Shown: positions 25,235-34,426, counted from the stretch's first letter. The stretch: 52,772 bases of DNA from DATAAZ01 sp036259875 (GCA_036259875.1 DATAAZ010000033.1:1-52772), one strand, 5' to 3'. Numbers and translations are program-made. Notes: generated by a model not told the origin, from the letters alone.

Positions 25235-26262
25235 GAGGTGAAGCCGAGCTCGCTCAGCAGTTCGAGCGTCCGCTCAAGCTCCGGCCCGAGCTCGTCGAGC
25301 TCGATTCGGGGACCGCCCAGGCGCTCGAGCGGCGGCAGGCCCTCGCGCGGCTCGACGCCCCGCACGAGCGGATACTCCGCCTCTTCGGCCTCCTCGGCGT
25401 AGAAGCGCTGACCCTCATCGGATAGGAGGAACTCGACGAAGCGAATCGCCCCCTCGTTGCCCGCCGCGCCGGCGACGATCCCGACGCCCGCGACGCTCAC
25501 GAGCGCTCCAGGGTCGCGGCCCGAGAGGAAGTGGTTGGCGACGGGCGCGCCCGGTCGCTCTGCCTTGACAAGGTAGAGGTAGTAGTGGTTCACGAGGCCG
25601 AGGTCGATCTCGCCGGCGGCGATCGCCTCGACCGTCTGGATGTTGTTCTCGTACAGCTTCGGGTCGTTCGCGCGGATCGCCTCGAGCCACTCGCGTGTCC
25701 GCTCGTCGCCCTCGGAGAGCCGCATCGCCGTCACGAACGCCTGGAACGAGGCGTTCGTCGGCGGGAAGCCGATGCGTCCCTTCCACACGGGCTTCGCGAG
25801 TTCGAAGACGGAGTCGGGTACCTCGTCGTCGGCGAGGGCATCGGTGTTGTAGGCGAGGACGCGCACGCGGCCGGACGTGCCGACCCAGTATCCGTCGGGA
25901 TCGCGGAACCGCGCCGGCACGCGTTCGAGGACGTTTTGCGGCAGCGGCGCGAGCAGGCCCTCAAGCTCCACCGCGCCGAGCGAGCCGGGGTCCTGGGCGA
26001 ACAAGACCTCGGCCGGGCTGTTTTCTCCCTCCTCGGCGATGGTCGCGGCGAGCTCGGCGCTCTCGCCGTACCGAACCTCGACAGTCAGGCCGGTCTCCCG
26101 TTCGAAGCGCTCGAACAGTGGACCGACGAGCCCCTCTTGCCGGCCCGAGTAGACGGTGAGATCGGCGTCGCCACCCCCCGCCTCCGCGTCGCCGTCTCCC
26201 CCGCACGCGGCGACCGCGAGCGGTGCGACGAGGAACGCGACCGCAAGCGCGATTCGTCGCAT
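25231..26262 (-). CDS. FbpA-type ferric-iron substrate-binding lipoprotein
   Basis: A 343-residue precursor with signal peptide MRRIALAVAFLVAPLAVAAC and a lipobox Cys at residue 20. The mature domain begins DLTVYSGRQEGLVGPLFERFERETGLTVEVRYG. It contains VLFAQDPGSLGAVE, the GYWVGTSGRVRVLAYN segment and the paired tyrosines in VNHYYLYLV that ligate Fe(III) in FbpA proteins. ATG 26262 has AAGGAGG upstream. Two palindromes (26273-26290 and 26297-26314) sit directly in front of the start and probably repress it when iron is abundant. Confidence 0.85.
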   Translation of the reverse strand: MRRIALAVAFLVAPLAVAACGGDGDAEAGGGDADLTVYSGRQEGLVGPLFERFERETGLTVEVRYGESAELAATIAEEGENSPAEVLFAQDPGSLGAVELEGLLAPLPQNVLERVPARFRDPDGYWVGTSGRVRVLAYNTDALADDEVPDSVFELAKPVWKGRIGFPPTNASFQAFVTAMRLSEGDERTREWLEAIRANDPKLYENNIQTVEAIAAGEIDLGLVNHYYLYLVKAERPGAPVANHFLSGRDPGALVSVAGVGIVAGAAGNEGAIRFVEFLLSDEGQRFYAEEAEEAEYPLVRGVEPREGLPPLERLGGPRIELDELGPELERTLELLSELGFTS

Positions 26263-26272
26263 TGGACCTCCT

Positions 26273-26290
26273 TGTAAGGGTTGCCTTACA
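26273..26290. promoter_or_regulatory. iron-box-like palindrome 1 (fbpA-type gene)
   Basis: TGTAAGG-GTTG-CCTTACA is a perfect 7-bp inverted repeat immediately upstream of the Shine-Dalgarno sequence of the iron-binding gene. The TAAGG half-site fits the TWAGGT half of DtxR/IdeR-type boxes, though with shorter spacing than the classical 19-bp box. Binding by such a regulator is inference. Confidence 0.55.
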
Positions 26291-26296
26291 CCACAG

Positions 26297-26314
26297 TGTA
26301 AGGTCGACCTTACG
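26297..26314. promoter_or_regulatory. iron-box-like palindrome 2 (fbpA-type gene)
   Basis: TGTAAGGTCGACCTTACG contains the perfect 16-bp palindrome GTAAGGTCGACCTTAC (26298-26313). Its centre is 24 bp from the centre of the first palindrome, just over two helical turns, as expected for two regulator dimers on one face of the DNA. Confidence 0.55.
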
Positions 26315-26340
26315 TGGCGGCCGAACAGGCCGTCAAACGG

Positions 26341-27360
26341 CTACGGAAGAACCGCGACGGGCCCCTTGTGGGGCCGCACCGTCACCCGTGCGCCGAGCGC
26401 GACGTCCTCGGTCGAGGGCCGCTGCGAGCAGACCGTCGTCCCGTCCGCGAAGCGAACGCGGTAGAAAACGTCGTGGCCGCGGAACTCGCGTCCGACCACC
26501 TCCCCGACGCCCTGCTCGTCCGGGACGAGCTCGAGCAGCTCGGGTCGGACGAGGACGTCGACGGTCGTCCGGCCGTTCGCGCGGCGGACCGGGAAGGATC
26601 CGAACGCGGTGTCGACGCAGCCGTCGACGATCCGGCCAGCAAGGATGTTCGACGCGCCGACGAACTCGGCCGACCACCGCGACGCCGGCTCGTAATAGAG
26701 CTGTTCGGGACGACCTGTTTGCTCGATCCGACCCTCGCGCATGAGCGCGATGCGGTCCGCGAGCGAGAACGCCTCCTCCCGGTCGTGCGTCACGAGGAGG
26801 ACCGTGACATCGGCCGCGCGGAGGATCGCGGCTACGTCCTCGCGCATCGCGGCGCGCCGGAGCGGGTCAATGTTGCTCCAGGGCTCGTCGAGAAGAACGA
26901 CTGCGGGCTGGGGCGCGAGCGCGCGCGCGAGCGCGACGCGCTGCTGCTGCCCGCCCGAGAGCTCGTGCGGGTAGCGGCTCTCGAGCCCGCGGAGGCCGAC
27001 GAGCTCGAGAACGGCGGCCGTCCGCTCGGCGCGCCGCCGCCGCGGCACGCCGAATCCCACATTCTGCGCGACGGTCAAGTGCGGGAAGAGCGCGTAGTCC
27101 TGGAAGACCATCGCCGCGGCGCGCCGCTCGGGCGGGACCCACGCTCCACCGGCCACGGTGCGACCTGCGACTGCGATCGAGCCGGTATCTGGAACGTCGA
27201 ACCCCGCGATCAGCCGGAGGAGAGTCGTCTTGCCGCAGCCGCTCGGGCCGAGCAGCGCAACGAACTCGCCGCGGTCGATGTCCAGCGTCGCCCGGTCAAC
27301 GGCGACGACGTCGCCGAAACGCTTGCTGGCCCCGTCAATCGCAATCATCGTACGGTCCAT
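26341..27360 (-). CDS. FbpC-type ABC transporter ATPase
   Basis: A 339-residue ATPase: IDGASKRFGDVVAVDRATLDI, Walker A GPSGCGKTT, Q-loop MVFQDYALFPHL, signature LSGGQQQRVALARAL, Walker B VVLLDEPWSNID and switch His in VTHDREEAFSLAD. The last 100 residues form a TOBE-type regulatory beta domain (LVRPELLELVPDE to ALGARVTVRPHKGP). It energises the iron-type permease. ATG 27360 (MDRTMIAID) is used; ATG 27348 (MIAID) is an alternative and neither has a Shine-Dalgarno sequence. A third iron-box-like palindrome at 27363-27379 abuts the start, so it probably has its own iron-controlled promoter. Confidence 0.85.
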   Translation of the reverse strand: MDRTMIAIDGASKRFGDVVAVDRATLDIDRGEFVALLGPSGCGKTTLLRLIAGFDVPDTGSIAVAGRTVAGGAWVPPERRAAAMVFQDYALFPHLTVAQNVGFGVPRRRRAERTAAVLELVGLRGLESRYPHELSGGQQQRVALARALAPQPAVVLLDEPWSNIDPLRRAAMREDVAAILRAADVTVLLVTHDREEAFSLADRIALMREGRIEQTGRPEQLYYEPASRWSAEFVGASNILAGRIVDGCVDTAFGSFPVRRANGRTTVDVLVRPELLELVPDEQGVGEVVGREFRGHDVFYRVRFADGTTVCSQRPSTEDVALGARVTVRPHKGPVAVLP

Positions 27361-27362
27361 TT

Positions 27363-27379
27363 GGCAGGTGGACCTTACA
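27363..27379. promoter_or_regulatory. iron-box-like palindrome 3 (ATPase gene / divergent amidase)
   Basis: On the minus strand TGTAAGGTCCACCTGCC: half-site TAAGGT, 2-bp spacer, and ACCTGC as a weaker second half. It lies in the 29-base gap between the ATPase start and the divergent amidase start and includes a TANNNT hexamer that could be the ATPase -10, so a bound regulator would block it. Confidence 0.45.
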
Positions 27380-27389
27380 TCCGTCATGC

Positions 27390-28076
27390 ATGGTGTCGCC
27401 TACGATCCGGCAGGTGGTCCCCACCGACGTCCCGCCGTCCCCGCCCCCTCCGCCGCTCGTCTGCCTCGATCCGGGCCACGCGAGCCGGCCGAACCTCGAG
27501 ACCGAGCCGATCGGCCCGGGCGCGAGCGTGCGCAAGGTCAAGGACGGCGGCGGCGCCCCCGGCGAAGCCGTCGTCGTGCTTGGGATCGCCCGGAAGACGC
27601 GGACGATCCTGCTCGTGCGCGGCTACCGCGTCGCGATGACGCGAAGCGGGCCTGAGTTCACGTACGGGGCGGGGGGCAACGTCGACCGCGCGCGCTTCTG
27701 CAACCGGCGGCGCGCCGCGCTCATGCTGCGGATCCACGCGGACGGCTCGACGAACCCGCGCCTGCACGGGGTCTCGACGCTCTACCCCGCCTGGCGGCGC
27801 GGCTGGACGGACGACGTCTACCGGCCGAGCCGAAGCGCTGCGCGCCTCGTCCAGCGCTCGCTCGTCCGTGCGACGGGTGCGGTCGACCGCGGGCTCGTCG
27901 CCCGCGGCGACCTGACCGGGTTCAACTGGGCGAACGTCCCGGTCGTCCTTGCCGAGACGGGCTTCATGACGAACCCGACCGAGGCGAGGCGCCTCCGCTC
28001 GGCGCGCTATCAGTGGCGCGTCGCCCGTGGCCTCGCCGGCGGCGCCGCCGCGTTCGTCCGGCGGTCGTCTCCGTAG
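27390..28076 (+). CDS. N-acetylmuramoyl-L-alanine amidase (Amidase_3 type)
   Basis: A 228-residue zinc amidase: LVCLDPGHASRPN supplies the first zinc His, LMLRIHADGSTNPRLHGVSTLYP the second His, and NVPVVLAETGFMTNPTEARRLRS the catalytic Glu and the typical C-terminal motif. Such enzymes cut the bond between muramic acid and the stem peptide in cell-wall turnover. A proline-rich stretch (residues 12-22) precedes the domain, but no signal peptide is visible from ATG 27390, which is odd for a wall enzyme. There may be an unannotated start or non-classical export. It diverges from the iron ATPase gene across only 29 bases. Confidence 0.82.
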   Translation: MVSPTIRQVVPTDVPPSPPPPPLVCLDPGHASRPNLETEPIGPGASVRKVKDGGGAPGEAVVVLGIARKTRTILLVRGYRVAMTRSGPEFTYGAGGNVDRARFCNRRRAALMLRIHADGSTNPRLHGVSTLYPAWRRGWTDDVYRPSRSAARLVQRSLVRATGAVDRGLVARGDLTGFNWANVPVVLAETGFMTNPTEARRLRSARYQWRVARGLAGGAAAFVRRSSP

Positions 28077-28136
28077 CCCCGGACTGGCACCGCCGGGAAG
28101 ACCGGAGGCGTCTATCGGGGCGCGGGAGGCCTCGCC

Positions 28137-28577
28137 CTACGGCTGCGATTCGAGGACCGTTTTCAGCCGCGCGTGGTCCTGCTCGAGCTGCGTCTGCGCG
28201 TGGCGCGTGATCACCCCCGCCATGAGTCGCGCCATCCGGCTGCGGTACTCGGTCTCGATCGTCGTCGTGAGCCGCGTCCGGCCGTCCAGGCGCTCGAGCT
28301 CCTGCCGCCCGCTCGACTCGAACGCGTTCGCGCGCAGGCGCGTTCCGAGGCGCTCGCCCGGCTCCCACTCGACGATCTCCGTGTCGATCTCGAACCGCTG
28401 GCCGCGGTCCTCGAAGACGTCGCGGAAACGCGTCCCCAGGCCGGGCGAGCCGTCGGTCAGCTGCTCGGCTTCCTTCAGCGCCCCCATCCAGCGAAGCCGC
28501 TTGTCGGCCTCCACGAGGTACGGAAACACGGCTTCCGGCGGCCGGTCGATCTCGACCGAGTGCTCGTTTCGATGCAC
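28137..28577 (-). CDS. SRPBCC-family (polyketide cyclase/coenzyme Q-binding-like) protein
   Basis: A 146-residue START-fold protein: HRNEHSVEIDRPPEAVFPYLVEADKRLRWMGALKEAE, FEIDTEIVEWEPGERLGTRLRA and a long C-terminal helix with RLMAGVITRHAQTQLEQDHARLKTVL (position markers). It probably binds a hydrophobic small molecule or lipid; no catalytic role can be read. The GTG at 28577 begins one base after the stop of the small membrane-protein gene upstream, so the two are co-transcribed. Confidence 0.72.
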   Translation of the reverse strand: MHRNEHSVEIDRPPEAVFPYLVEADKRLRWMGALKEAEQLTDGSPGLGTRFRDVFEDRGQRFEIDTEIVEWEPGERLGTRLRANAFESSGRQELERLDGRTRLTTTIETEYRSRMARLMAGVITRHAQTQLEQDHARLKTVLESQP

Positions 28578-28578
28578 G

Positions 28579-28917
28579 CTACGGCGTTCCGGAACCGCCG
28601 GTGCGCCGCATCTCCTCGGCAGCCGCCCGCGCGTCCTCGTGGACGCGCCGCCGCGAGTCGTCCACGTCGCCCGCGGCGGCCGGCGCCGGACGCGGCTCGT
28701 CCTCGACCATCGCCTCCGCGGACATCCCAGCCGCCTCGAAGTCGTCCTCGTCGGCTGCCTCGTCCCGCGCCTGGGCGAGCTTTCGCCGAAGCTCCTCCGC
28801 CCGCGGGTCGGGTTCGGGGACGGGACCCGGCTCCGTTCCCGGCCGGCGGCGGCGCAAGACAACGGCTGCGACCGTCCCCGCCGCGACGCCTGCGAGAAGC
28901 GCGGCGTTCCTCCTCAC
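28579..28917 (-). CDS. small single-span membrane protein, unknown
   Basis: About 112 residues beginning VRRNAALLAGVAAGTVAAVVLRRRR, a single hydrophobic segment followed by Arg, so probably anchored with its long acidic, Glu/Ala/Pro-rich tail in the cytoplasm. GTG 28917 is chosen because GGAAGAG lies 8 nt upstream; GTG 28926 and a TTG at 28953 are alternatives. I recognise no family. It is followed immediately by the SRPBCC gene and is divergent from the rpsF promoter. Confidence 0.5.
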   Translation of the reverse strand: MRRNAALLAGVAAGTVAAVVLRRRRPGTEPGPVPEPDPRAEELRRKLAQARDEAADEDDFEAAGMSAEAMVEDEPRPAPAAAGDVDDSRRRVHEDARAAAEEMRRTGGSGTP

Positions 28918-28969
28918 ATCCGGCACTCTTCCATGAGCCTGAGGCCGGGGCAACTTCCGAGCGCGCGGC

Positions 28970-28975
28970 TATACT
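28970..28975 (+). promoter_or_regulatory. -10 element of the rpsF operon promoter
   Basis: TATACT about 86 bases upstream of the rpsF start is the best sigma-70-type -10 hexamer in this gap; no good -35 is visible at 16-18 bp. It would give the ribosomal-protein operon an untranslated leader of about 80 bases. Confidence 0.45.
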
Positions 28976-29061
28976 CGAGCGACTTCCTGCCTCGCCGGAC
29001 GCCGTCCTCCCGAGCGGCGCAGGCGGGCGAGGCCGCTAGACCGAAGGAAGGAGGTTCGGGA

Positions 29062-29412
29062 CTGAACGCCTACGAGATCATGCTGATGCTCGACCCCGAG
29101 CTGGCCGAGGAGCGCCAGAGCGAGATCGTCGCGCGCACCCGCGAGCTCGTCGAGCGCGGCGGCGGCGCGTGGCGAGGCCACGAAACGTGGGGACGACGAA
29201 AGCTCGCCTATGAGATCGACAAGAGGACGGAGGCGCACTACCACCTGCTCCACTTCGACTGCGAGCCGGCGACGCTCGACGAGCTGACGAGGGTCCTCAG
29301 GATCACCGACGGCGCGATGCGCCACATGGCCGTTCGCCGCCCGGCCGCCCGCCGCGCCTCGACGACCGCCGACGCGCCCGCGCAGCCCGAACCGGCAGCC
29401 GCATCCGAGTAG
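29062..29412 (+). CDS. rpsF: 30S ribosomal protein S6 (apparent CTG start)
   Basis: A 116-residue S6: NAYEIMLMLDPELAEERQ, GAWRGHETWGRRKLAYEIDKRTEAHYHLLHFDCEP and LRITDGAMRHMAVRRPA (position markers). S6 binds 16S rRNA in the platform of the small subunit with S18. S6 proteins begin MxxYE, so initiation must lie just before NAYE. There the in-frame codon is CTG (29062-29064), with a perfect AAGGAGG ending 7 nt upstream. No ATG, GTG or TTG is available at the right place; the next ATG (about residue 7) would cut off the first strand. First gene of rpsF-ssb-rpsR-rplI. Confidence 0.9.
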   Translation: MNAYEIMLMLDPELAEERQSEIVARTRELVERGGGAWRGHETWGRRKLAYEIDKRTEAHYHLLHFDCEPATLDELTRVLRITDGAMRHMAVRRPAARRASTTADAPAQPEPAAASE

Positions 29413-29437
29413 CACGGAGACGAAGGAGGCACCCACC

Positions 29438-29872
29438 GTGGCAAACATCAACCGCGTCGTCCTCGTCGGGAACCTGACCCGCGACCCCGAGCTTCGCCAC
29501 ACGCCGAGCGGCACCGCGGTCTGCAAGCTCCGGCTGGCCGTCAACACGCGCCAGAAGGACCAGGCGACCGGGCAGTGGGGCGACAAGCCGAATTACTTCG
29601 ACGTCACCGTCTGGGGGAACCAGGGCGAGAGCTGCGCCCAGTTCCTCGAGAAGGGCCGGCCGGTCGGCGTCGACGGCCGGCTCGACTGGCGTGAGTGGGA
29701 GGCGCAGGACGGCTCGAAGCGCCAGGCGGTCGAGATCATCGCCGACTCGGTTCAGTTCCTCGGTGGGCGCGGAGACGGCGAGCGCCAGCCCCAGTACGTG
29801 CCGGCGGGCGACGTCGCCGCCGACCAGTCCGACTTCGCGCCGGCAGGCGCCGACGACGACATCCCGTTCTAG
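29438..29872 (+). CDS. ssb: single-stranded DNA-binding protein
   Basis: A 144-residue SSB with the OB fold: NINRVVLVGNLTRDPELRHTPSGTAVCKLRLAVN, NYFDVTVWGNQGESCAQFLEKGRPVGVDGRLDWREW (position markers) and the acidic tip DDDIPF that recruits replication and repair partners. The linker between fold and tip is short. GTG 29438 follows GAAGGAGG. It is the second gene of the S6-SSB-S18 operon, a conserved arrangement. Confidence 0.95.
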   Translation: MANINRVVLVGNLTRDPELRHTPSGTAVCKLRLAVNTRQKDQATGQWGDKPNYFDVTVWGNQGESCAQFLEKGRPVGVDGRLDWREWEAQDGSKRQAVEIIADSVQFLGGRGDGERQPQYVPAGDVAADQSDFAPAGADDDIPF

Positions 29873-29892
29873 AGAGGAGCACGAGGCAACCG

Positions 29893-30153
29893 ATGGCATC
29901 GAAGGGCAAGCAGCCACCTCGCCGGCGCCCCGCCGCGCCGGGCGCGGGGAGGCGCAAGAGCTGCTACTTCTGCAAGGAGAAGATCGAAGAGGTCGACTAC
30001 AAGAACTACAACCAGCTCCGGCGCTACATCTCGGAGAAGGGGAAGATCCGCTCGCGCCGGATCACCGGCGCGTGCCGGCGCCACCAGGAGCAGATCGCGG
30101 TCGCCGTGAAGCGGGCGCGCGAGATGGCGCTCCTCCCTTACGTCGCCGGATAG
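29893..30153 (+). CDS. rpsR: 30S ribosomal protein S18
   Basis: An 86-residue S18 with a basic N-terminus, KSCYFCKEKIEEVDYKNYNQLRRYISEKGKIRSRRITGACRRHQEQIAVAVKRAREMALLPYV (position marker for residues 22-84). The two Cys near the start (CYFC) plus Cys/His in GACRRH recall the zinc-binding C+ paralogue type. It pairs with S6 in the small-subunit platform. ATG 29893 follows GAGGAG 20 bases after ssb. Confidence 0.95.
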   Translation: MASKGKQPPRRRPAAPGAGRRKSCYFCKEKIEEVDYKNYNQLRRYISEKGKIRSRRITGACRRHQEQIAVAVKRAREMALLPYVAG

Positions 30154-30262
30154 CTGTGCCCCGTCCAGCATCACTCACCGGCCCCTGGCCCGCGATCACG
30201 CGGCGCCAGAGGCTTGGTCCGCGCGACCCAGGTACCCGCCGGCTTCCCGGGAAGGGGCGCTG

Positions 30263-30925
30263 ATGGAGGTGATCCTCCTCAAGGACGTCGACCAGGTCGG
30301 CCTCCGCGGCGAGGTCGTGAACGTCTCGCGCGGATTCATGCGCAACTACCTCCAGCCTCGCCGACTCGCCGAGCCGGCGACTCCGGCCCGCGTCGCCGAG
30401 CTCGAGAAGCGCGAGGCCGAGCGGGCTCGCCACGAGGCGCGGAGCTTCGAGCAGGCGCAGGAGATGGCGGAGACGCTCCGGAAGACGGTCCTCCGCTTCG
30501 AGGTGAACGCGGGGCCGCGCGGGCGCCTCTTCGGGTCGGTGACGCCGACTGACATCGCCGACGAGGTCTGGCGAACGCGCAAGATCCGCGTCGACCGCCG
30601 CAAGATCGACCTCGCCGACCCGATCAAGCGGGTCGGCCGCTACGAGGTTCCGGTCGACCTCTTCCAGGACGTGCGCGTCGAGGTGAAGACGCTGGTCGTG
30701 CCCGAGGGAGGGGAGCTTCCCTCCGACGACGAGCTCGCCGCGTGGGAGGCGGAGGAGCGCCGCGAGGCGGCTGCGGCAGCAGGGATCGTCGAGGAAGCCG
30801 CGGGTGCCGAGGCGCCTGCGTCCGCGTCGGAACCCGAGTCCGAGTCCGTTCTCGAGCCGTCGCGTGCCGACGCGGGGGCGCTCGAGCCGACCGACGACCG
30901 CGGCGCCGAGGAAGACTCCGTCTAA
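30263..30925 (+). CDS. rplI: 50S ribosomal protein L9 with a long acidic C-terminal tail
   Basis: A 220-residue L9. The N-terminal rRNA-binding domain MEVILLKDVDQVGLRGEVVNVSRGFMRNYLQPR is canonical, followed by the connecting helix and the C-terminal domain (LFGSVTPTDIADEVW to VDLFQDVRVEVKTLVVPE). L9 is normally about 150 residues; here some 60 extra residues rich in Glu, Ala, Ser and Asp follow position 155. ATG 30263 has GGGAAGGGG upstream. A 109-base gap separates it from rpsR. Confidence 0.93.
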   Translation: MEVILLKDVDQVGLRGEVVNVSRGFMRNYLQPRRLAEPATPARVAELEKREAERARHEARSFEQAQEMAETLRKTVLRFEVNAGPRGRLFGSVTPTDIADEVWRTRKIRVDRRKIDLADPIKRVGRYEVPVDLFQDVRVEVKTLVVPEGGELPSDDELAAWEAEERREAAAAAGIVEEAAGAEAPASASEPESESVLEPSRADAGALEPTDDRGAEEDSV

Positions 30926-31170
30926 CCGCTTCCGGCCGCGGGCCGCGTATCCACCACGGGTTCCACAGCGATGTGGGCACGCCGCGGTTCTTCGCGCTCT
31001 TTGCGGGAGAAATCTGGGCGTCGCTCGCGGCCCCGCCGTGGACGCGGGGTGCAGCCGATGTGGACGCCGTCCGGCGAACCTGCGAACATGTGTTCCGTTT
31101 CGCCTGCAAAATTGGCTGCTTCTCTGTGGACGCGCACCCCCGAGACAAGCCCCTTACCGTCGCGGCCCGC

Positions 31171-32517
31171 ATGGCCCAGGCCGCGAGCGTTGCTCCGATT
31201 CCACCTCAGAATCTCGACGCCGAGGAGTCCGTTCTCGGCGCGATGATGCTCTCGCCCGGCGCGATCGCGGCCGTGAGCGAGGTCCTCGACGCCGACGGGC
31301 ACGACTTCTACCGGGAGAGCCACGCGAAGATCTACCGGGCAGCGCTCGCCCTCTACGCGAAGGGCGAGCCCGTCGACGCGATCACGCTCGTCGACGAGGT
31401 CGACGAGCGAGGCGAGCTCGACGACGTTGGGGGGGCGGCCCGCATCCACGAGCTCGCAGCGCTCGTACCGGCGAGCGCGAACGCGCGCCACTACGCCCAG
31501 ATCGTCCACGAGTCGGCGATCCTGCGCGGGCTGATCCGCGCGGGCGGCGAGATCGCCCGCCTCGGCTGGGAGCGCCCCGGCGAAACCTCCTCGCTCGTCG
31601 ACCAGGCCGAGCAGATCGTCTTCGAGCTCGGCCAGGAGCGTGCGACGAGCGAGTTCAGCCATATCGAGCACCTCCTCAAGGAGAGCTTCGAGCGGATCAC
31701 CGCCCTCTACGAGCTAGGCGCCGACGTGACGGGGATCCCGTCCGGGTTCCGCGACGTCGACCGCCTCACGTCGGGCTTCCAGGAGGGCAACCTCGTGATC
31801 GTCGCCGCTCGGCCGGGGATGGGGAAGTCGGCGCTCGGCCTCGGGATCGCAGCGAACGTCGCCGTCCGCCACGCGCGGCCGGTCGCCCTCTTCACGCTCG
31901 AGATGTCGAAGGCCGAGGTGACTCAGCGCCTCATGTGCGCCGAGGCGAAGGTCGAGCTCCACCGGCTCCGCACCGGCCGGCTGGCGGCCGAGGATTGGCC
32001 GCGCCTGACAGCCGCGTGTGACCGGCTCGCCAAGGCGCCCGTCTACGTGGACGACACGGGGTCGATCACGATGATGGAGATCCGATCGAAGGCGCGGCGC
32101 CTCAAGTCGAAGCACCCCGAACTCGGCCTGATCCTCGTCGATTACCTGCAGCTCATGACGTCGGGCGCGTCGGCGGAAAACCGCGTCCAGGAGGTCTCTC
32201 AGATCTCGCGGGCGCTCAAGGTGCTCGCGCGCGACCTGAACGTCCCGATTGTCGCGATGTCGCAGCTCTCGCGCGCGGTCGAGCAGCGCCACGACAAGCG
32301 CCCGATCCTCTCCGACCTTCGTGAGTCGGGCTCGATCGAGCAGGACGCGGACATCGTCTGCTTCATCTATCGCGACGACTACTACAACCCCGAGGACTCG
32401 CCCGACCCGGGGATCGCCGAGGTGATCGTCGCGAAGCACCGGAACGGTCCTACCGACAAGGTCAAGCTCTCGTTCATCTCGCAGTACGCCAAGTTCGCCG
32501 ACCTGGCGGCGGTCTAA
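31171..32517 (+). CDS. dnaB: replicative DNA helicase
   Basis: A 448-residue DnaB: N-terminal helical domain (PPQNLDAEESVLGAMMLSPGA), linker, and RecA-like ATPase domain from about 175 with Walker A ARPGMGKSAL, Walker B LILVDYLQLM, the arginine-finger region and SGSIEQDADIVCFIYRDDYY. It unwinds DNA at the replication fork as a hexamer. No intein interrupts the Walker region. ATG 31171 lies at the start of homology; upstream in-frame codons reach into rplI but are unlikely. The 245-base gap before it contains three TGTGGAC/TCCACAG-like elements (see findings). Confidence 0.93.
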   Translation: MAQAASVAPIPPQNLDAEESVLGAMMLSPGAIAAVSEVLDADGHDFYRESHAKIYRAALALYAKGEPVDAITLVDEVDERGELDDVGGAARIHELAALVPASANARHYAQIVHESAILRGLIRAGGEIARLGWERPGETSSLVDQAEQIVFELGQERATSEFSHIEHLLKESFERITALYELGADVTGIPSGFRDVDRLTSGFQEGNLVIVAARPGMGKSALGLGIAANVAVRHARPVALFTLEMSKAEVTQRLMCAEAKVELHRLRTGRLAAEDWPRLTAACDRLAKAPVYVDDTGSITMMEIRSKARRLKSKHPELGLILVDYLQLMTSGASAENRVQEVSQISRALKVLARDLNVPIVAMSQLSRAVEQRHDKRPILSDLRESGSIEQDADIVCFIYRDDYYNPEDSPDPGIAEVIVAKHRNGPTDKVKLSFISQYAKFADLAAV

Positions 32518-32542
32518 CCGCCGCGAGGCGTACGCTCAGAGC

Positions 32543-33847
<1,305 letters not shown>

Positions 33848-33853
33848 GCGAGC

Positions 33854-34426
33854 TCACCGCAGATCGGCCGGCGTGTTCACGTTCCGGAGCGCCTCGGGGG
33901 CGGCAGCCACCGCTCGCGTTCGCAGCCGCGTCAGCGCACGGTGGAGCGCGAGGTCGTCCGTCTCGATCGCGCGCTCGAGCGCCGCGAGGGCGCTCCTGCG
34001 ATAGCACCCGGGTAGCGGGCCGGTCTGGACGTGCGCCACGTCGACGCCGTCGACCGCATCGGCAAGCGCGTGGAGGACCTCCACGCCGATCCAGGGCATG
34101 TCGGTCGGGAGCACGACGACCCGGTCGTCCGGGGCGGCGCGAAGCGCGGCGGCGACGCCGACGATCGACGCGCGAACGTCATTTCCGTCGTCGACGATCG
34201 GAAACGGGAGCGGCAGGTGGTCCCCGGCTTTCCCTACGGCGATCACCGTCTCGAACGCCTCGTGGAGCGTGCGGTACGCCCGCTCCGCCAGCGTCTCGCC
34301 GTCGAGGCGGGCGAGCGCCTTCGGCGCACCGAAGCGCCGGCTCGCTCCGCCGACGAGCAGCGCGCCCGTTACGTCGTCGCTCCTCGTGCTCAGGGGGCGG
34401 GGTGGTGGGGGAGGCGTACTCGCCAC
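33854..34426 (-). CDS. mobA: MobA-like molybdenum cofactor guanylyltransferase
   Basis: About 180-190 residues of a MobA/NTP-transferase fold: TGALLVGGASRRFGAPKALARLDG (the GG-x-S/RR-x-G-x-PK nucleotide site), VVLPTDMPWIGVEVLHAL with the metal Asp, and PLPGCYRRSALAALERAI. It would add GMP to molybdopterin to make the bis-MGD cofactor that formate dehydrogenase needs. It overlaps the 3' end of fdhD. GTG 34426 is used here, but a CTG at 34393 in a CTGA overlap with the fdhD stop would give a more typical N-terminus. It converges on purA with a 6-base gap. Confidence 0.78.
   Translation of the reverse strand: MASTPPPPPRPLSTRSDDVTGALLVGGASRRFGAPKALARLDGETLAERAYRTLHEAFETVIAVGKAGDHLPLPFPIVDDGNDVRASIVGVAAALRAAPDDRVVVLPTDMPWIGVEVLHALADAVDGVDVAHVQTGPLPGCYRRSALAALERAIETDDLALHRALTRLRTRAVAAAPEALRNVNTPADLR

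Noticed and set aside
31171..32517. An intein in DnaB.
   Set aside because: The helicase is of normal length (448 residues) and continuous across the usual insertion sites.
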